DNA of 64,000 nt, from the NCBI GenBank assembly GCA_020796225.1, contig CM036754.1, positions 20,836,867 through 20,900,866 on the forward strand, read 5' to 3'. Positions 43,099 through 53,859 of the stretch are shown here, one piece after another. The notes beneath the pieces were generated by a model. The model did no database searches, was not told the origin of the DNA, and saw nothing but the letters and a program-made list of their open reading frames with translations. This DNA comes from Arion vulgaris. Lineage: Eukaryota > Mollusca > Gastropoda > Stylommatophora > Arionidae. A program made the position numbers and the translations under genes. Every line of letters begins with the position of its first letter. The stretch's first letter is position 1.

Positions 43099-43254
43099 TT
43101 TAAATGGCATGTTATAATTCTACTGAAAAATTTTTTTTTTCAAATGAAATCAATGTTATGCGACCGCAAACAATTGTTTGTTTTCTTTCTTCCCCGGCTA
43201 TGAATTTTTTAAGTAGCCGGCGTCTAATGCGGAGCCTATGCCTTATTTTTGCCT

Positions 43255-43475
43255 GAGGGATTGCTTTCACGATCTCCAGCGTTTCTTGCCATTAAGGTAA
43301 ACGTTGCTCCTACATCAGAGGTGCTTGTAATTTAGATGCCCAACTAAAGGAACATGGTCTCATATAGTCCTGCCGCGTATCGTGTACAAACCGATAATTT
43401 TGGTCAAGCTAACTTCGAACCCTGGAATTTCCACGGTACGCCACTAGCAGCGTGTTATCAACCTCGGTGACTCAC
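43255..43475 (-). mobile_element. SINE N copy
   Basis: Minus strand: 'tcaccgaggttgataacacg' (box A region), 'ccagggttcgaagttagctt' (box B), 'acacgatacgcggcaggact', 'aattacaagcacctctgatg'. Partial copies at 14400 (head) and 57655 (body). Confidence 0.6.
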
Positions 43476-43664
43476 TACAAACAAATATTTTATGTTTTAC
43501 AATTGTATTTCTTTATTGAATATATATAACCGTAACAATATATCTTGTTTGTTAATCTTTTATTGACTGTCCAGTTCTGTGTAATTTATTCGTGTGTGCT
43601 TCCAGATTACGTCGTTAACTATTGTTTAGATAAACTTATGTAAGCGACATTTTTCTATTTTATC

Positions 43665-44170
43665 ATCATCATCATCAAGGTGCGTATACTTTAAAGGACG
43701 TTGCTCTCTTTGCAGCACATCTGAAATTCACTCTATCTCTAGCCAGTTCACCCACTTCGTCGATGGTCATATTCATGGTTTCTTTAATATCTTGTAGCCA
43801 TCTTCTTCTTGGTCTGCCTCTGCGCCCTGTGACCCTGCCCTCTAATATTGTCCTTTCCAGACCACCGTGACGATTGATGTGACCAAAATATCTAATTTTT
43901 CTTTATAGTATGTTGTTTATCAGCCAATTCTCTTTAACATTTAGTTCTTTCAGGACATCAGTGTTCTTTCTTTTTTTTTGTCCATGGTTTCCGTAGGATT
44001 TCTCTGTAGCATTTAGTTTAGAACGACTGGATTTTCGTTCTTGTTTTTTGTGTAATAGTCCATGATGCACAACCATAAGTAGCCACTGGGAAAACGCATG
44101 CTCTCAATATTTTTAATTTTAATATTTTGCTGGTGCTTTGCCACATGTTCTTCATAATGTTCTCATATCG
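43665..44170 (-). pseudogene. LINE 3' end with (ATG)n terminus
   Basis: Minus strand: RRRWLQDIKETMNMTIDEVG, ELARDR and NFRCAAKRATSF; upstream 'HVAKHQQNI' and LNVKENWLINNIL-like pieces. The 3' end is catcatcatcatcaaggtgc on the plus strand at 43662. Related to L1 in layout but a different subfamily. Confidence 0.7.
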
Positions 44171-44577
44171 ATGGCTTAGTGTCGATCGTCATCAGTGCTT
44201 TTTCGTACGAGCGCATTTGTGCTCAGATCTCCTCCTTAACATTTGCATCAGCGTAAGGCGATTCATCACTCCAGTTCTGTGTTGATTAATCAAACGTCTT
44301 GTACCCCTGGCAACGTGTTCATGTCTGGTAGTTCTCGGTTCAGTCTCATCTCCTTCGCTCTGAATAGGAATGAGCATTATCTAAAGAAAAGTCATCGAAT
44401 CGATTTGCTTCTTTTATGGCACTGTTGTTGTCTCACCTGTTTATTGCAAGTCTATCATCTTGTTACTAGTGGTTGACAAGACCTCTGATTACATTACTTC
44501 CTCTGAAATCGTCCAAGTTTATGTAAACTTGTATTTATTTAAATAAACAATTGTCAGAAATATTGTTAATTGTGTGT
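44171..44577. other. Unassigned interval
   Basis: Nothing recognisable. Confidence 0.3.
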
Positions 44578-44835
44578 ATCTTCTTCTTCAAATGCTCCAT
44601 ATCGACCACTTGTTAACCATTCTTTATGATTTATATGTGATCTGGGCCTAAGAGCGATTGTACGTTGTGTCATTTATGCGCCTACACGTAGGCCAGCGCT
44701 TCCGATTTCTGCGATGCTTTTTATTTACTAGAGTAGCTTCCAGAGGCCCACAACTCAGTCGCCTCTTACGACATGCCTTGTAGGTCGCAGTGTTACTACT
44801 TTTTGCTACCGTGAGAGCCCCGGCAAATCACAGGA
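44578..44835 (-). mobile_element. SINE B copy
   Basis: From atcttcttcttcaaatgctc to 'gagagccccggcaaatcaca'. Nearly full length. Confidence 0.75.
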
Positions 44836-44899
44836 GGTTTATTTTTTTTTCTGAAGTTGCTAGTTGATTATTGTATCCACATTTCACTATAACAGTAAT

Positions 44900-45060
44900 C
44901 AGTGGCGGCTCGTCATTAGGGGCAAGTGGGGCGAGCCCACAAAAATTATGTGTAGCGTGTATTTGTTTTATGAAATAAAATATAACCTAACCTAAAATCA
45001 TGATTTTACCACAAATTTTTGTCTGGCCACACCAACAGAAATGATCACGAGCCGCCACTG
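44900..45060 (+). mobile_element. hAT-type MITE family 1, copy 4
   Basis: 161 bp, perfect 14-bp inverted ends, TSD acagtaat at 44892-44899 and 45061-45068. Confidence 0.93.
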
Positions 45061-45216
45061 ACAGTAATTACTACTGTTACTACTCTTGCATAAGTCACTA
45101 CTGACTACCTATGTTGATATTTGAATCAAAATTACACTTGTGTCTACTACTACTTTTATCTCTGCTTATCTTTCGGTCTTATGTAATATTGTTTATGTTT
45201 ATTATAATCATGGGCG

Positions 45217-45538
45217 GCCGACTGGTTACTGGGGCTCAAATTAGGGGTGTCAAGAATAGAACCACTGTTACCTGCCATGCATGTCGTAAGAGCGATTAAG
45301 GAGGTTGGGCTTGGGGCTAGCTACACCACCTTGTAAAAATCACTAGATAGCTACAGAAACCACAACCAGGAATATTATAGCTTGCCACCCGAGGAAAGAC
45401 CACGCAAGGACGGACTCCTGGCCACGGACTCTTGGCAAGAAAATGGGGAGAGATCTGGAAAAGATCGTCTTGGATAGGCGGACTTGGAAGGCCTTAGTTG
45501 AGGACATTATGTTCCTTAGGGGCAAAGGGTGAAGAAGA
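45217..45538 (+). mobile_element. SINE M: SINE A-like head, different tail, complete with TSD
   Basis: The first 80 bp (gactggttactggggctcaa, aagaatagaaccactgttac, catgcatgtcgtaagagcga) match SINE A. The rest ('gaaaatggggagagatctgg', 'gataggcggacttggaaggc', then 'gggtgaagaagaa') matches the M segment at 12205. The whole unit lies between duplications ataatcatgggcg (45204-45216 and 45539-45551), so it moved as one piece. Confidence 0.85.
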
Positions 45539-45659
45539 ATAATCATGGGCGTCCACACATTAAGGCAAAGTGGGGAGAGGCAGGGATGGGAGGGAGGGTT
45601 TTAATGCAACATAATTAATGTTACAGGATGGTTAACAATACATAACAGTTAACATTGAA

Positions 45660-45885
45660 ATGAAAATCGTGGCATATCCTAAAGGACGTAGCCATCAACC
45701 ATAGTAAATGAGTCGTTGATTAAGTAGTTTGCCATTGCTTTCTGAACGGTAAGGTCTATTTTTACCTTTTGTAAAAATCCCACGGAAACTAATTTGCTTC
45801 CAAATTTGCCCACCGTGGGGTTTGAACCAGGCATGCTTGGGTTCGTGATCGAGCTCACTACCGCTTGAGCTACAGACGCTCACAG
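45660..45885 (-). mobile_element. SINE C copy
   Basis: Reverse copy: 'tggcatatcctaaaggacgt', 'gtttgccattgctttctgaa', box B 'gggtttgaaccaggcatgct' and head 'taccgcttgagctacagacg'. Confidence 0.85.
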
Positions 45886-46314
45886 TTAACATTACAATAC
45901 AGTTTAATGTTCTTTTTCAAATTAACGCCATAGAACGGTTAAATTTAACAACAAAGTTTAGAGACAATTTATGTTATGGATAAAACAGTTTTATCTGAAT
46001 CCGATCTTCTCCATTTCCGCGCAGTAAACTGCAACTACAATTTAAGAAATTAATTATGCTCCCTCCCATCCCTCCCTCGTTATCCCACCGGAGAAATTTA
46101 TGTGAACGCTCATGTGCTAAATGTGTTTGAACTGGGTCATAGCCTTATTGTTTGTAATCTTTCTATTCTTGTTTATAGCATGTCATTATTGAGTTTGATT
46201 GTCACTACGTACTTTTCATAATCTATTGTTAAACAATATTACATTTGTAGTACGTCTCGAAGCTGTGCACATATTATTCAAGCAATTGATCTATTGATCC
46301 ACAAGACTGTTATC
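45886..46314. other. Unassigned AT-rich interval
   Basis: Nothing recognisable. Confidence 0.35.
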
Positions 46315-46412
46315 ACTGTAATCAGGTGAGCAACTATGTGTGTTCCGTTTTCTTTCTTACATTTGAAGACATCAGGGGCAGTTCACGAAATCTGTAGCAT
46401 CGACTTCGGTTC
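46315..46412 (-). mobile_element. SINE F 3' fragment
   Basis: 'aggtgagcaactatgtgtgt' and 'catcaggggcagttcacgaa' match the 3' third of SINE F (compare 56740-56820). Confidence 0.55.
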
Positions 46413-46493
46413 TTGATATAATTTTGAGGATTATGAAAATGTGTATAAATTGTTCTAATTTGTGACAAATGATTTCTTCCCGAGCATCCCCAT

Positions 46494-46496
<3 letters not shown>

Positions 46497-46532
<36 letters not shown>
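46497..46532. repeat. (CT)n microsatellite
   Basis: About 18 CT units. The flank 'cgatcaccgcttagactgat' recurs reversed beside the GA run at 49943, so the two sites share a dispersed repeat. Confidence 0.9.
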
Positions 46533-46535
<3 letters not shown>

Positions 46536-46573
46536 CACCGCTTAGACTGATGTACCAGATTTCCCATAAATTC

Positions 46574-46740
46574 TTATTCATGTGGAAATCCCATTCATGC
46601 AGCCTTAGCAAGAGTGTGTTTCGTTACATCTTTAGTGCCATTTGGAGCTCTAGTGCTTATTCATGTGGAAATCTCATTCATGCAGCCTTAGCAAGAGTGT
46701 GTTTCGTTACATATTTAGTGCCATTTGGAGGTCTAGTGCT
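46574..46740. repeat. 83-bp tandem duplication
   Basis: ttattcatgtggaaatccca begins at 46574 and again at 46657; both copies run through 'agtgtgtttcgttacat' to 'tctagtgct' with a few substitutions. Confidence 0.9.
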
Positions 46741-46744
46741 TATC

Positions 46745-46986
46745 CTGTAGCTTCTGTAGCTTCTATAGCTTCTGTAGCTTCTGTAGCTTCTGTAGCTTCT
46801 GTAGCTTCTGTAGCTTCTATAGCTTCTATAGCTTCTGAGCTTCTGTAGCTCTGAGCTTCTGTAGCTTCTATAGCTTCTATAGCTTCTATAGCTTCTGTAG
46901 CTTCTGTAGCTTCTGTAGCTTCTATAGCTTCTGTAGCTTCTGTAGCTTCTGTAGCTTCTATAGCTTCGGTAGCTTCTATAGCTTAA
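46745..46986. repeat. 9-bp tandem repeat, about 26 units
   Basis: gtagcttct and atagcttct units with a few shortened ones near 46838-46858. A multiple of three, so open frames arise on both strands (VAS/IAS plus, SYR minus). Confidence 0.95.
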
Positions 46987-47049
46987 GCTGTAGTGAACCC
47001 GAACACAACCCAAGAGTAAAACTGTCGTTACTGCACGTAGTACCGCTTT

Positions 47050-47225
47050 TAGGGCGGTGTAGGACAGGTGGGAACACGAGCCTGAAGAATTTAATGGCTG
47101 CATGGCTAGTGCAGTCGCCGCGAAGTTGTTCATGTTAGGATTTTTCCTTTATGCCCACAAAAGAAAAAATCCATGGCCTTACCGTGAACTGAACACGGGT
47201 CTCCCACATGGAAGCCGCGCTTCTC
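47050..47225 (-). mobile_element. SINE J copy
   Basis: 'aggacaggtgggaacacgag', 'tggctagtgcagtcgccgcg', box B region 'accgtgaactgaacacgggt' read in reverse. Close to the copy at 15085. Confidence 0.7.
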
Positions 47226-47375
47226 CGCGGCGGGCATAGGCTTCACCGTTCAGAAATCAATGGCAAACTACTGAAAGTATAAGTGGCGCCTAGAAAATAA
47301 ACAACTCGTTAACTGTTGCTGATGGCGACCGACGTCCTGTGTAAAGGATATGCTGCCATTTTTATTTTCATTTCT
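47226..47375 (+). mobile_element. SINE C fragment
   Basis: Starts within the body: 'caccgttcagaaatcaatgg', 'caaactactgaaagtataag', ends 'gatatgctgccatttttatt'. The tRNA head is missing. Confidence 0.7.
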
Positions 47376-47574
47376 CCGTCAAATCTACAAACTGAATCTC
47401 ATCTATCTTGAGATCTGGGATCAATAGAAAACAGCTTGATCTTTTCCTACAGGACGCAAACCAAGTAAGACGAACATCATATCTCAGTGCTAGCTATACC
47501 CTTAGAAATATACTGTTATAATCCCTGGCGCATACTTGTTAATCTAGGTTGACTTAAAGTTGAAAGACAGTGAT

Positions 47575-47945
47575 ATAGATACTGTTACAGCATATATCGT
47601 CTCTGATATCAAACGATAGAAGAAAACTAGTCACAATAAAGATGAAGTGTCTGCGCCAAGTGATGGGATTATCAAGAAGAGACCCCCCAAGAATCAACAA
47701 ATTAAATGGTTCAGCCACATAAGCAGATTACCAACAGACAGTGCGCCTCAAAGAGAAATGCTACTCCGATACAGTGGATACAAAGCAAAAGGGCGTACCT
47801 CAAAAGGTGGAACTCTGAGATAACAGAGGTGGTGAAAAACACTGTTTATGAAGAGCACACAAAATCCCGTTCTATAAATCTCTTCTTATCCTGAAGCTGT
47901 GCGGCAAAATATGGTTAGAGAAAAGAGGAAGAAGAAAGAAGACAA
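47575..47945 (+). pseudogene. LINE 3' end, family L4
   Basis: 'aaacgatagaagaaaactag', KMKCLRQVMGLSRRD-like sequence, then IKWFSHISRLPTDSAPQREM and LLRYSGYKAKGR-like residues in another frame. Ends with a short GAAGAAG run near 47930. Confidence 0.75.
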
Positions 47946-48034
47946 AAAGAAACCAAGCAAGTTGTGAAAGACAGTTTAGATTTATTGCTTTTGAAATTAG
48001 AAAGTATTTTAAGGTGGGGAAACAAGAGTTCAAA

Positions 48035-48235
48035 AGAGAAGGATGGAATTCATTGCTCCGGATCTTCTCTATACGATTCGATCCCTGTCCACAGAAATGA
48101 CACGCCACCAGCTGAAAGTATTACACAAAGCACGAACTCTGTAGCTTCAGCAACAAACCCTAGGTATCTCCGAAAAAAAGCATTTGTGAACCAAACAACG
48201 CGGTTTGAATTCGAACCGACGATTTATAGAACGAA
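48035..48235 (-). mobile_element. SINE D copy, diverged
   Basis: Reverse body 'cacgccaccagctgaaagta', 'ctgtagcttcagcaacaaac' and box B region 'gaattcgaaccgacgattta' near 48220. Confidence 0.7.
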
Positions 48236-48244
48236 ACGTAAACG

Positions 48245-49025
48245 ACAATACATCAAAATGAACAAGATCTACAACATCATATTGACACCTTGAACAAAAA
48301 TTGTATAAATCATGACATGAAAATCAACAACACTAAAACAGAAATAATGAATATGGCAAGAAAACATAATAATCTAGACATCCATGTCAATGGCACTAAA
48401 ATAAACCAAGTGAAAGAATTTAAATACTTAGGAAGCATATTCACAGAAGACGGAAGACTAGATAGAGAGATAGAGGCTAGAGTGCAAAAGCAAATGCTGT
48501 AACCTACCAGCTAGCCCCATTGTTAAGGCACCCAAAAATTTCACAGGCAGCTAAGCAACAGATGATCAACATCATTTGTATACCTACTTTGTGTTACCAG
48601 AGCTAAACATGGACATTGAGCAAAGCGCAGTCACAAAAATAACTACATGTGAAATGCGTTGCCTGCGAAAAGTTACCAACAACACAAGAAAAGACAGAAT
48701 CACCAACATCAGCATAAGAAAGAAAGTTGGCACAAAACCGTGCTTGAATTACATAGATAAACAAAGAATGAAGTGGTTTGGCCACTTAATAAGAATGCAT
48801 CCAAACTCCACAGTATACAGAGTCTTCTACAACAGAACATCGGGAAAGAAGGCAAGAGGAAGACCACGGAAAAGATGGTTAGATAGCGTAGCAGAATCCT
48901 GTGAAAGAGCAAAAATAACAATCACACAAGCCACCAGAACAGTGCAAGACAAAACAGAAAACCACGACACTGGGCAACAACCCGGTAGCAGTGTGACGAT
49001 AAAAGAAGAAAGAAGAAGAATGTAA
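48245..49025 (+). pseudogene. LINE 3' end, family L3 (best kept)
   Basis: Thumb: INHDMKINNTKTEIMNMA, then VNGTKINQVKEFKYLGSIFT and EDGRLDREIEARVQKQML, stop. After a frameshift region (48500-48575) comes YTYFVLPELNMDIEQSAVTK, MRCLRKVTNNTRKDRITNIS, IRKKVGTKPCLNYIDKQRMK, WFGHLIRMHPNSTVYRVFYN and GKKARGRPRKRWLDSVAESC, ending at 49025. The 3' UTR 'ggtagcagtgtgacgataaa' leads into (GAA)n. The RT palm (FADD region) is absent. Confidence 0.85.
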
Positions 49026-49225
49026 ACGACTTGATCCCTTCGCCACGGAAGTTGATATGTGTATCGTTGAGCACCAAAAAATCAGCTTAAAATCAACCTC
49101 TGCCTATTCAGGAGATGTCCAAAGATGCTCAGTTTGATGAATCTGTCAGCAGTATAGAACTCCAACAATAAATCCAGCGACGACTCCCAAGTTATCCAAA
49201 TTATTGAACACTTATGTGGGTAGAC

Positions 49226-49505
49226 TAAGATCCTGTTTCCCAACGTGGGGACCAGCCCCACAGGGGGCATTTTCATCGTTAAGGGGGGCAAAGGACTCGT
49301 TCAGAGTTAGCTAATGTTCATGATGTTGCAAAAACGATATATTCACAATATATATATGTTAAAACCGATATATCGGTTTTTGGATGTCTGATGACAAAGA
49401 AAGAATGTTGCTTCACAATCACGTTACTGAAGTTCAAAAAATATTCAAAAGGAGGGAGTGGGTCGGGAGGGGAGGGCATGGCACAAAAATGTTGGAAAAC
49501 ATTGA
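49226..49505 (-). mobile_element. hAT-type MITE family 2 relative
   Basis: 'ctgtttcccaacgtggggac', 'cagccccacagggggcattt' and 'ggcatggcacaaaaatgttg' match, in reverse, the short variant at 23932. No convincing TSD was found (actaagat against atatagac). Confidence 0.6.
49361..49380. repeat. 20-bp perfect palindrome
   Basis: aaaaccgata followed by its exact complement tatcggtttt, inside the MITE relative. Confidence 0.9.
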
Positions 49506-49559
49506 TATAGACCATACTGAGATTTGAAACTATATACAAGTGATTTAACTCTTAGTATG

Positions 49560-49818
49560 AATGGAATGAATGAAAATCGGGGCATTATCTTAGGGACATA
49601 ATCTTAAAGGACTTAGCACCACAGTAAACAAGTCGTCGATTTTCTAGGCAGAATTTATACGTCCAATAGTTTGCCATTGCTTTCTGAGCGGTGAGGTCTA
49701 TTTTTACCGTTCGTAAAATTCAACGAGCACAAATTTACTTCCAAACTGCCCGCCGCGTAGTTTGAACCAGATACTCTTTGGTTGTGGTCGGGCTCACTAC
49801 CGCTAAGCCACAGACGCC
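49560..49818 (-). mobile_element. SINE C copy
   Basis: Reverse copy: 'gtttgccattgctttctgag', box B 'tagtttgaaccagatactct', head 'ctaccgctaagccacagacg'. Confidence 0.85.
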
Positions 49819-49955
49819 CACTCTTAGTATACGAAGACCAAAATCCAAGTTTTTAGACACTATTTTGTATAATGACACAGAAACTGTACGGATGCCCTAA
49901 AGACAACAGCAGAATTTATGAGGAAATCAGGTTCATCAGTCTAAGCGGGGATCGC

Positions 49956-49975
49956 GAGAGAGGGAGAGAGAGAGA
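49956..49975. repeat. Short (GA)n run
   Basis: gagagagggagagagagaga within 'gggatcgcgagag' context shared with 46530. Confidence 0.85.
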
Positions 49976-50295
49976 GTTAAATGACACTTTTCAGGGAGGA
50001 TCCCATTAAAAAATCTATCAAATGTTTCTTACGCTAAGCACAACTTGGGCTTTACACACAAAAAATAAAAAATATAGATCTTGTGAATAATTTTGCGTTT
50101 ATTTAATGTCTTGGTTTGTAAGGTGTCTTGTCAAAAAATATTATTGTCAGAACGGTTTTGAGGTGGCTAGCTGTATTGTAAGAGTTAATCCAGTGCACTG
50201 TCCTGCTACTTACAACCCTAGTCTCTCAACAACAAAAAACATATCACGTGAAACAACAGAACTTACCAAATGCTCATTATAAACATGTAAATTAC

Positions 50296-50560
50296 ACTTG
50301 TGGCGTCTGTGCTATAAGGGAAATTGACTCGGTCTATTAACCCCGACGTTCTAAGTTCGAATCACGCTGCCGACAGTTTTGTTGCAAATTGTTTCGTGTG
50401 TACTTTTACAAAGGACGATGGCACCACCCGTTCAGAAAGCAATGGCAAACTACTGAACGTAATAATGCCTAGAAAAATCACAAACAGCTTTAAAAACTAC
50501 TATGGTTAATTCGCACAGTCATGTAAAGGATATGTAATTAACTTTAACTTGCACTTGTGA
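50296..50560 (+). mobile_element. SINE C copy
   Basis: ttgtggcgtctgtgctataa head, box B 'aagttcgaatcacgctgccg', body 'gatggcaccacccgttcaga', end 'gtcatgtaaaggatatgtaa'. Full length and close to 26342. Confidence 0.87.
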
Positions 50561-50765
50561 CCTTATGCGGGTTATAACAAAACAATTAGGCTGATAATGC
50601 TGAATATTATTCATACCAGTAGAATTAAAACAATTCGTATTAATCATTTTCTATTTATGTATGCATAGACGAAGACATATATGACAAGTAATGCAGGTTC
50701 ACATACATTTTTTTCAGGAGGAGGGACACCATGAATTTATAAAAGTTTAGTTGGTAGTTGGACGT

Positions 50766-51003
50766 GGGCGTCTATAGCTTAAGTGATAGTGGGCTCGATC
50801 AGAACCCAAGCGTACCTGGTTCAAACTCCGCGGTTGGCAGTTTGGAAGCGAATTCGTTTCCGTGGAATTTTTACGAAGTGTAAAAATTGACATTAAGTAT
50901 AAATAATGACAAACTACTGAACTTATAAGTGGTGCCTAGAAAGTCAACGACTCGTTTACCGTGGTTGATGGCTACGTCCTGTAAAAGATATGCCATGATT
51001 TTC
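50766..51003 (+). mobile_element. SINE C copy, gagcgtacctgg subtype
   Basis: Head gggcgtctatagcttaagtg, box B 'cctggttcaaactccgcggt', end 'gtcctgtaaaagatatgcca'. It lies about 200 bp downstream of the previous copy of the other subtype. Confidence 0.87.
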
Positions 51004-51039
51004 CTTTTTTTTTGTCAGCTGGTAGTTTACTACATGGTA

Positions 51040-51040
<1 letters not shown>

Positions 51041-51074
<34 letters not shown>
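51041..51074. repeat. (GA)n microsatellite
   Basis: About 17 GA units. Confidence 0.95.
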
Positions 51075-51077
<3 letters not shown>

Positions 51078-51179
51078 CCAGATTCGCATAAAACTGTTTA
51101 TAAAAAGCCATTTTTCAAGGGGTGGCACTTGAACCGCACCCCTCCCCATCACCTTGCCCTTGTATGGACGCTCATGAAT

Positions 51180-51300
51180 GCAGGTATCATGCTAAAGTAC
51201 AAAATGATAAACATAAAAGAGCAGATCACTTATTTGGGTAGCAATTTTATCTGCAAGGAGATGTAAAAAAGAGGTTAATGTCAGCTTTCTACAGCCTACA
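51180..51300 (+). pseudogene. LINE RT thumb fragment
   Basis: INIKEQITYLGSNFICKEM followed by a stop resembles the YLGSxFxxDG block at the end of LINE RT domains. It may belong with the tail at 51870, with decayed sequence between. Confidence 0.45.
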
Positions 51301-51869
51301 TAACATAACGCGTAATAACAAAGTACTATAGTTTTACAAAATACAAAAGCAATGACAATACACAGCAACATTTCGACCAAAAGACATTTATCAAGCAAAG
51401 GATACAACAGAAGTGACGAATTTCACAGCACACTACGTATAGACTTTGACAAAAATATTACAACGGTAAACAAAATGAATGAAAATATATGACTAAAAAC
51501 GAATAACGAAATAAATGCAGAAAAACTAGAAGTGGAAAAAGAAGAGAAACAATTAAAAAAATCAAGTAAATGTATGACTTATATACATTTAACATATACA
51601 CATATAAAATATGGAGCATGAGAAGAGAAAGTACTAAGAAGCATAGGAATGTAGAGCGTTGAGTCCATGAGGTCGCAAAGTACCATATAACGAAATAAAA
51701 CAATTCTTCAGAGCAAATCGACTACGATCATCCAAGGAACATGATCGAATGACCGTGACCTGGACGTCGCGAGCTCCCAAATGGTAAGTAACTAACATAT
51801 GGAATTCCAAGTTATATAGTTTTAAAACTAAATTACACATTTTACATTTCAATTGTTTCACAAATCTAA

Positions 51870-52230
51870 CATATGACAGAACGGGTTGGAAAATAACTGA
51901 AGATATGTAAAGTAAATTGAGGACATTTGAAAATAGATGTTTGCGAAAAATAATGAACATAAAATGTGACGAATTCAGACGAGCTGATAAAGTCCTGTCA
52001 ACCACCAGTAACAACTTGTATTAGAAAGTAAAAATAAAGATATGTTGGGCATAATTTGAGAAGTTACGATCAAAGATTCACAAAGCATACATTGAAGTGG
52101 AATACAAATGTTTTAACAAAGAAAAGGCGCCCTAGAAAAACCACGAAAGAAACTTTACTGAGAAAGGCCAAAAGTTCGGACTCACAATTCCATAGAAGAG
52201 ATTCAACGAGTTGACTAGATTGGGGAATGA
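51870..52230 (+). pseudogene. LINE 3' end, family L7, source of the adjacent array
   Basis: SKLRTFENRCLRKIMNIKCD, EFRRADKVLSTTSNN, then broken 'IKICWA' and RRPRKTTKET-like pieces, then, at 52195-52266, EEIQRVD, stop, IGE, stop, RSCLQNLCNV. The last part matches IERILQGRAV and LQVLCNL of the 28950 copy. Confidence 0.75.
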
Positions 52231-53000
52231 AGAAGTTGCTTACAAAACTTATGTAACGTGTAACTGACGAGAGAGATTCAACGAGTTGACTAGATTGGGG
52301 AATGAAGAAGTTGCTTACAAAACTTATGTAACGTGTAACTGACGAGAGAGATTCAACGAGTTGACTAGATTGGGGAATGAAGAAGTTGCTTACAAACCCT
52401 ATGTAACGTGTAACGGACGAGAGAGATTCAACGAGTTGACTAGATTGGGGAATGAAGAAGTTGCTTACAAACCTTATGTAACGTGTAACGGACGAGAGAG
52501 ATTCAACAGTTGACTAGATTGGAATAAGTATTGCTTACAAACTTTGAATGTAACGGACGAGAGAGATCAACGAGTTGACTAGTGGAATGAAGAAGTTGCT
52601 TAAATTTATGTAACGTGAACTGACGAGAGAGTAACGAGTTGACTAGATTGGAATGAAGAAGTTGCTTACAAATACTATGTAACGCTTAACTGAGAGAGAT
52701 TCAACAGTTATAGATTGGGGAATGAAGAAGTTGCTTACAAACCTTATGTAACGTGTAACGGACGAGAGAGATTCAACGAGTTGACTAGATTGGGGAATGA
52801 AGAAGTTGCTTACAAACCTTATGTAACGTGTAACGGACGAGAGAGATTCAACGAGTTGACTAGATTGGGGAATGAAGAAGTTGCTTACAAACCTTATGTA
52901 ACGTGTAACGGACGAGAGAGATTCAACGAGTTGACTAGATTGGGGAATGAAGAAGTTGCTTACAAACCTTATGTAACGTGTAACGGACGAGAGAGATTCA
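52201..53000. repeat. 75-bp minisatellite amplified from a LINE tail
   Basis: attcaacgagttgactagat recurs every 75 bp (52201, 52276 and on) for about 10.7 units. The first unit is the last 20-odd codons of the LINE tail plus its stop. Units at 52500-52720 are shortened by many small deletions; those before and after are nearly identical. The 110-codon open frame at 52715-53047 is a by-product with a 25-residue repeat. Confidence 0.95.
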
Positions 53001-53018
53001 ATTCAAAACATACATATT

Positions 53019-53270
53019 TTTCTTCTTCGAATGATCCATATCGATAAACCACTCTTTGTGATATGTATGTGATCTGAGCCTAAGAGCGATTGTACATTGT
53101 GCCAGTTATGCGCCTACAAATAGGCCACGGCCAGTACATCCGCTTTCTGTGACACTTTTGATTTAGCAGGGTAGCTTCCCTAGGCCCCTACTTCAGTCAA
53201 CTCTTACGACATGCATGCAGATCACAGTGGTACTATTCTTTGCTCCATTTAAAGGCCTGGGCAACACATA
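53019..53270 (-). mobile_element. SINE B copy
   Basis: From cttcttcgaatgatccatat through 'gtacattgtgccagttatgc' to 'ttaaaggcctgggcaacaca'. It has lost about 15 bp after 'tatcgata'. Confidence 0.75.
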
Positions 53271-53757
53271 TGCTAAAACATAAATGAATATTGTTGCACA
53301 TTTTGTTATTTTGTTGTTACATAATAGTAATCAAGAAGTATATTTCTATTTCAGGCTATGTCTAGGAATATGAAGAACCTGGATTGAAGTTTGTGAAGAA
53401 CAAAGAATTATAATCTAATGAACTTATTCTCAAATGATTCTTATTCTTGTGTGGACTAAGGTCACCAAATGTAGAGGACGATATACGGAAATCTACAAAT
53501 CTGGGATGGTCAGACCAGACCAAATCTGGAGACAACCGTGGGTAGGCTGCGGTGATACTAAGTAAATTGGCGTTTAAGGACAAAGACACGTGTGTATAGT
53601 ATAACATAAGTAAAAATTTAATTAAATATAAAACTAATGACAATCCTATGTTTCGATCATGAATCTTTTTCAAGGAGACACATAGACAGAATGAACACTC
53701 AAATATACCATGTTAAAGTGTGTGGTTTGTGTGCAAACCGGGTGATAGAATAAATCC
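53271..53757. other. Upstream flank of the IGFBP-domain exon
   Basis: No repeat was recognised. A minus-strand open frame of 103 codons (53673-53362) has no domain. As the only repeat-poor stretch next to the gene it is the natural place for promoter elements. Confidence 0.35.
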
Positions 53758-53766
53758 TATATATAC
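53758..53766 (+). promoter_or_regulatory. Candidate TATA box
   Basis: tatatatac lies 94-102 bp upstream of the ATG at 53860. That would place the start site near 53790 and give a 5' UTR of about 70 nt. No initiator or other element is assigned. Confidence 0.4.
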
Positions 53767-53859
53767 TGACATCGCTTTGGTTGTTAATAACTGATGTTTC
53801 CAATATGTACATGACCAGTAGCGTAAATTACTGAATAAATATCGTTACGATAAATAAAC

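Noticed and set aside
46678..47133. 151-codon minus-strand open frame rich in SYR
   Set aside because: Product of the 9-bp repeat.
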